From SHZI01 sp964407855 (GTDB lineage Bacteria; Pseudomonadota; Gammaproteobacteria; Steroidobacterales; GCA-2729495), in assembly GCA_964407855.1 (NCBI GenBank), contig CAYOXI010000002.1, positions 1-64,000 of the forward strand: a stretch of DNA of 64,000 nt, in the 5' to 3' direction. The notes below the pieces were generated by a model. It worked only from the letters and a program-made list of their open reading frames with translations, was not told where the DNA came from and did not search any database. The position numbers and the translations under genes are program-made. The first letter of the stretch is position 1. Every line of letters starts with the position of its first letter. Shown one piece after another: positions 60,456 to 64,000 of the stretch.

Positions 60456-62087
60456 ATGACTGACCCCAGAGACGCCAAAGCCCCGTCCCCGCCGCCCAGT
60501 GGTGGCCGGCTGCTCCGCCTGACTGGCACCGTGGGTGGCTACACGCTCCTGTCGCGCATCCTCGGGCTCGTGCGCGATGTGGTGTTTGCCCGGGTCTTCG
60601 GCGCCGGTCTGCTGATGGACGCCTTCTTCGTGGCGTTCCGTATTCCCAACATTTTCCGGCGCTTCTTTGCCGAAGGTGCCTTCTCCCAGTCCTTCGTGCC
60701 GGTCTTCACGGAGTACGACCAGACACGGACCCGAGAGGAGGTCCGGGAACTGGTCGATCGCACGGCGGGCACCCTGGGCACGATCCTGCTCGGCATAGCC
60801 ACTCTGGGCGCGCTGGCGGCGCCGCTCCTCATCACGCTGTTCGCCCCCGGCTTCTACGCCCAGAACGGCGCCGATGACGACGGCCGCTTCGTGCTCGCCG
60901 TCGACATGCTGCGCTGGACCTTTCCCTACCTGCTCTTCATCTCCCTCGCGGCCATGGTGGGCAGCATTCTCAACACCTACCAGCGCTTTACCGCGGCGGC
61001 TTTTTCTCCGGTGCTGCTCAATACGGTGCTGATCATCTTTGCCCTGTACGTCGCGCCCCGCTACGAGCGACCGGGCATGGCACTGGCGGCCGGCGTGTTT
61101 GCCGCCGGTGTCATCCAGCTGCTGGCGCTGCTGCCATCGCTGGCCCGGATCCGGCTGATGCCGCGGCCGCGCTGGGGCTGGAATCACCCCGGCGTACGCA
61201 AGATCTTTCGCCTGATGCTGCCCGGACTGTTTGGCTCGTCCGTAGCGCAGGTGAGCATTCTGCTGGATACCCTGATCGCATCCTTCCTCGTGACCGGCAG
61301 CATCAGCTGGCTGTACTACTCCGATCGCCTGATGGAATTTCCGCTGGGCATCTTCGGCATCGCGCTGGCGACGGTGATCCTGCCTAACCTGTCCCGCCAG
61401 CATTCACAGGGCGCTACGGTGGAGTTCGGGCACACACTGGACTGGGCCCTGCGTCTGATCGTCTGCATCGTGACGCCAGCGACGCTCGGGCTGATCCTGC
61501 TCGCCGGTCCGCTGCTGGCCACGCTTTTCTACGGAGGGCGCTTCACGGCCGTGGACGTGGAGATGGCGACCATGAGCCTCATTCCCTATTCGCTCGGCCT
61601 GATGGGCTTCACGCTGGTGAAGGTGCTGGCGCCGGGCTACTTTGCCCGCCAGGACACCGTCACGCCGGTGCGCGTTGGCCTCATTGCGCTCGCGTCGAGC
61701 ATGACCCTGAACCTGCTCATCGTGATTCCCTGGGTCTGGGCCGGCTGGAAGGGGCCGCATGCGGTACTGGCGGCCTCCACGGCCGTCGGTTCCTTCATCA
61801 ATTCGGCGCTGCTCTTCCGGGGCCTGAGACGCGCCGGCGTGCTCAGGCTGCTGCCGGGATGGCGGCCACTGCTGCTCAGGGTGGCCGGCGCGGCCAGCCT
61901 GATGGCCGGATTGCTCGCCGGCTTCGTGCCACCGACGGTGGAGTGGCTGGAGGCAGGACTGCTTGACCGTTGCCTGTGGCTGGCTGCCGCCGTAGCGGGT
62001 GGTTGCCTGGTCTACTTTGCCGCCCTCTACGCGCTCGGCCTGCGTATGCACCATCTGCGGATGCAAAGCGGCGCGTCCACTCTATAA
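60456..62087 (+). CDS. murJ: lipid II flippase MurJ
   Basis: 543 residues, about 14 membrane helices, MOP superfamily. Flips lipid II across the inner membrane for peptidoglycan synthesis. SRILGLVRDVVFARVFGAG, DAFFVAFRIPNIFRRFFAEGAFSQSFVPVF (first ~70 residues), NLSRQHSQG and VKVLAPGYFARQDTVTPVRVG are hallmarks, including the essential Arg residues of the central cavity. ATG 60456 is preferred over a TTG 12 bases earlier. Upstream of ribF and ileS with short gaps. Confidence 0.96.
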   Translation: MTDPRDAKAPSPPPSGGRLLRLTGTVGGYTLLSRILGLVRDVVFARVFGAGLLMDAFFVAFRIPNIFRRFFAEGAFSQSFVPVFTEYDQTRTREEVRELVDRTAGTLGTILLGIATLGALAAPLLITLFAPGFYAQNGADDDGRFVLAVDMLRWTFPYLLFISLAAMVGSILNTYQRFTAAAFSPVLLNTVLIIFALYVAPRYERPGMALAAGVFAAGVIQLLALLPSLARIRLMPRPRWGWNHPGVRKIFRLMLPGLFGSSVAQVSILLDTLIASFLVTGSISWLYYSDRLMEFPLGIFGIALATVILPNLSRQHSQGATVEFGHTLDWALRLIVCIVTPATLGLILLAGPLLATLFYGGRFTAVDVEMATMSLIPYSLGLMGFTLVKVLAPGYFARQDTVTPVRVGLIALASSMTLNLLIVIPWVWAGWKGPHAVLAASTAVGSFINSALLFRGLRRAGVLRLLPGWRPLLLRVAGAASLMAGLLAGFVPPTVEWLEAGLLDRCLWLAAAVAGGCLVYFAALYALGLRMHHLRMQSGASTL

Positions 62088-62113
62088 TTCCGCCTTTTGG
62101 CGGCCTACTATCC

Positions 62114-63061
62114 ATGCACGTTGTCCGCCGGCCGAGGCCGGGTGTTTGCGCGCTGCCGACGGGCTGTGTCGCCACCATCGGGGTGTTCGACGGCCTGCAC
62201 GTGGGTCATCGCCGCATCCTCGACCGGGTGAAGGAGGAGGCCGCGCGAAGGGCACTGCCCGCCCTGGTGTTCAGCTTCGAGCCCACGCCCCAGGAAATGA
62301 TGAGCCCCGGATCGGCACCGGCCCGCCTGATGCGCTTCCGGGAAAAGGTCCTCGCCCTTAAGGACTTCGGCATCCAGGCGCTGTTCTGCCCGCCCTTCGA
62401 CCGGTCGCTGCAGGAACTGGCACCGGAGGACTTCATCGCGCGGCTGCTGGTCCGGACGCTTGCGGTGCGGTACCTGGTGGTTGGCGATGACTTCCGCTTT
62501 GGCTATCGACGGGCGGGCGGCCTGGCAGAGCTGGAGCAGGCTGGTCGGGCCCACGGCTTTGGCGTGGAGCACATGGGCAGCGTGATCCTGGACGGTGTGC
62601 GGATTTCCAGTACCGCGGTCCGCACAGCGCTTGCGGCCGGCAGGCTGGCCGACGCCGGGCTGATGCTTGGCCAGCCCTACCGGATGGTGGGTCGGGTCGT
62701 GCGCGGCCGGCAGCTTGGCCGGCAACTGGGCTTTCCCACCGCCAATCTCCGGCTGGGACGTCTTCGCAGTCCGGTCAGCGGCATCTTCGCGGTACGGGTC
62801 CGGGGTGCAGGCCGCGGTATCCGGGATGCCGTGGCGAGCCTCGGTACCCGCCCGACAGTCGCCGGTCGGGAACCCCTGCTGGAAGTGCATCTCTTCGATT
62901 TCTCGGGCGACCTGTATGGTTGCCAGTTGCAGGTGGACTTCATCGCCAGGATCCGCGATGAAGCTCACTTTCCGGACCTGCCTTCGCTCCGCCGGCAGAT
63001 GGAGGCGGATGCAGTGGAGGCGCGCAGATTGCTGGCGGCACAGGCCGCAGCCGGCAACTGA
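62114..63061 (+). CDS. ribF: bifunctional riboflavin kinase/FAD synthetase
   Basis: Makes FMN from riboflavin and FAD from FMN. 315 residues from ATG 62114. The N-terminal adenylyltransferase has VATIGVFDGLHVGHRRIL and VVGDDFRFGYRRAGG and the ISSTAVRTALAAGR element; the C-terminal kinase has GRQLGRQLGFPTANL and the catalytic Glu region LLEVHLFDFSGDLYG. It is directly upstream of ileS, as in many gammaproteobacteria. Confidence 0.96.
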   Translation: MHVVRRPRPGVCALPTGCVATIGVFDGLHVGHRRILDRVKEEAARRALPALVFSFEPTPQEMMSPGSAPARLMRFREKVLALKDFGIQALFCPPFDRSLQELAPEDFIARLLVRTLAVRYLVVGDDFRFGYRRAGGLAELEQAGRAHGFGVEHMGSVILDGVRISSTAVRTALAAGRLADAGLMLGQPYRMVGRVVRGRQLGRQLGFPTANLRLGRLRSPVSGIFAVRVRGAGRGIRDAVASLGTRPTVAGREPLLEVHLFDFSGDLYGCQLQVDFIARIRDEAHFPDLPSLRRQMEADAVEARRLLAAQAAAGN

Positions 63062-63077
63062 ACCCAAGGATTTGATC

Positions 63078-64000
63078 GTGACCGATTACAAGGACTCGCT
63101 GAACCTTCCCCAGACCGATTTCCCGATGAAGGGGGATCTCGCCAAGCGCGAGCCCCGGATGCTGGCCGGGTGGATCGAAGAAGACCTCTACGGACAGATC
63201 CGGCGCACGGCGTCCGGACGACCGAAATTCCTGCTGCTGGATGGCCCTCCCTATGCCAATGGCGACATCCATATCGGTCATGCCGTCAACAAGATACTGA
63301 AGGACATCATCGTCCGGGCGAAGACGCTCTCGGGCTTCGACGCACCCTACATACCCGGCTGGGACTGTCATGGCCTGCCCATCGAGCATCAGGTCGAGAA
63401 AAAGGTTGGCAAGGTCGGTGAGAAGCTCACGGCTGCGCAGTTCCGCAAGGCCTGTCGCGAGTACGCGCTGACCCAGGTGGACAGCCAGCGCCGGGATTTT
63501 CGCCGTCTCGGCGTCCTGGGTGACTGGGAGCGACCCTACCTGACCCTGGATCCCCGCTTCGAGGCGGGGCAGGTACGGGGCTTTGCGCGGATCATTGCCA
63601 ACGGCCACCTGCTCCGTGGTTACAAGCCGGTCCACTGGTGCCTGGACTGCCGGTCTGCGCTCGCGGAGGCGGAGGTGGAATACCAGGACAAGACTTCCAT
63701 CGCCATCGATGCCTGTTTCCCGGTGGTGGACAGTGCCGAGCTCTACCGGCGGCTTCGCGTGGCCGACGGCGGCCCGGTCGACGTGCCGATCTGGACCACC
63801 ACGCCCTGGACCCTGCCGGCCAACCAGGCGGTGGCCCTGGGTGCCGACCTGGTCTACCGGCTGGTGCTTGCCGAACTGCCGGGCGGCGCACGGCGCCTGG
63901 TGCTGGCGGACAGCCTGGCGGAGGCTGCTCTCGGCCGTTATGGCGCTACCCGGTCGGAAACGCTGGCCACCTTCCCCGGCAGCCAGCTGCTGGGTCTTGA
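63078..64000 (+). CDS. ileS: isoleucyl-tRNA synthetase, 3' end outside window
   Basis: Begins at GTG 63078 with AAGGA seven bases upstream; 307 codons are visible and the frame is open at the right edge. The start TDYKDSLNLPQTDFPMKGDL, the class I signature LDGPPYANGDIHIGH and KILKDIIVRAKTLSGFDAPYIPGWDCHGLPIEHQVE match IleRS. WCLDCRSALAEAEVEY and TTTPWTLPANQAVA of the editing domain begin before the edge. The KMSKS loop and the zinc-binding C terminus are outside. Confidence 0.97.
   Translation, partial: MTDYKDSLNLPQTDFPMKGDLAKREPRMLAGWIEEDLYGQIRRTASGRPKFLLLDGPPYANGDIHIGHAVNKILKDIIVRAKTLSGFDAPYIPGWDCHGLPIEHQVEKKVGKVGEKLTAAQFRKACREYALTQVDSQRRDFRRLGVLGDWERPYLTLDPRFEAGQVRGFARIIANGHLLRGYKPVHWCLDCRSALAEAEVEYQDKTSIAIDACFPVVDSAELYRRLRVADGGPVDVPIWTTTPWTLPANQAVALGADLVYRLVLAELPGGARRLVLADSLAEAALGRYGATRSETLATFPGSQLLGL

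Overview
The window is 64 kb of a GC-rich chromosome from a gammaproteobacterium, probably an uncultured one: exactly 100 N at 58228-58327 mark a scaffold join. Two blocks near the right end have the classical gammaproteobacterial order: ispB divergent from rplU-rpmA-obgE, then rpsT divergent from murJ-ribF-ileS. GlnRS, valine-pyruvate transaminase, homodimeric-type AceE and the biotin and NAD genes also look gammaproteobacterial. There is no rRNA, CRISPR array, insertion sequence or prophage. Genes are very tightly packed, with no gene-free stretch over 300 bases. Many starts are GTG or TTG and several convergent genes overlap at their ends.

Left part (1-18.7 kb): a truncated TonB-dependent receptor; an SDR resembling chlorophyll b reductases, followed by glnS; a SAM hydrolase; a HiPIP; moeA facing a TorD-family chaperone plus c-type cytochrome; a rhomboid protease; an MFS carrier; a ParDE-type toxin-antitoxin pair; a translationally coupled operon of nitrilase-like protein, aldo-keto reductase and dicarboxylate-type symporter; a 4-hydroxybutyryl-CoA-dehydratase-like FeS flavoprotein; NnrU; and an orphan Hcp-like protein with a 2OG-Fe(II) oxygenase.

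Middle (18.7-36 kb): bioF-bioD-bioA; a MacAB-like exporter set (ATPase-adaptor-permease); an aldehyde dehydrogenase, avtA, a free-standing malonyl-CoA acyltransferase, a DUF368 lipid-carrier translocase and a serine hydrolase in one direction; and, facing them, an operon of cytochrome P450, fatty acyl-AMP ligase fused to a carrier domain, and a ParA-like ATPase, with a DUF374 acyltransferase divergent from it.

The 36-47 kb region is one long minus-strand operon for propionyl-CoA handling: aceE, a CitE/CLYBL-type CoA lyase, methylmalonyl-CoA mutase, propionyl-CoA carboxylase beta and alpha, MeaB, and methylmalonyl-CoA epimerase. Together they convert propionyl-CoA to succinyl-CoA. The lyase at the head suggests disposal of citramalyl-CoA, whose precursor itaconyl-CoA poisons the B12 mutase, and AceE could use the pyruvate released.

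Right part (47-64 kb): an FMN alpha-hydroxy-acid oxidase, nadB/nadA, a c-di-GMP phosphodiesterase with a degenerate GGDEF, a cytochrome c with an unrecognised C-terminal extension, a methyltransferase, a GspH/FimT pseudopilin, an OmpA-family protein with calcium-type repeats, tRNA-Pro(CGG), and the housekeeping blocks named above, ending inside ileS.
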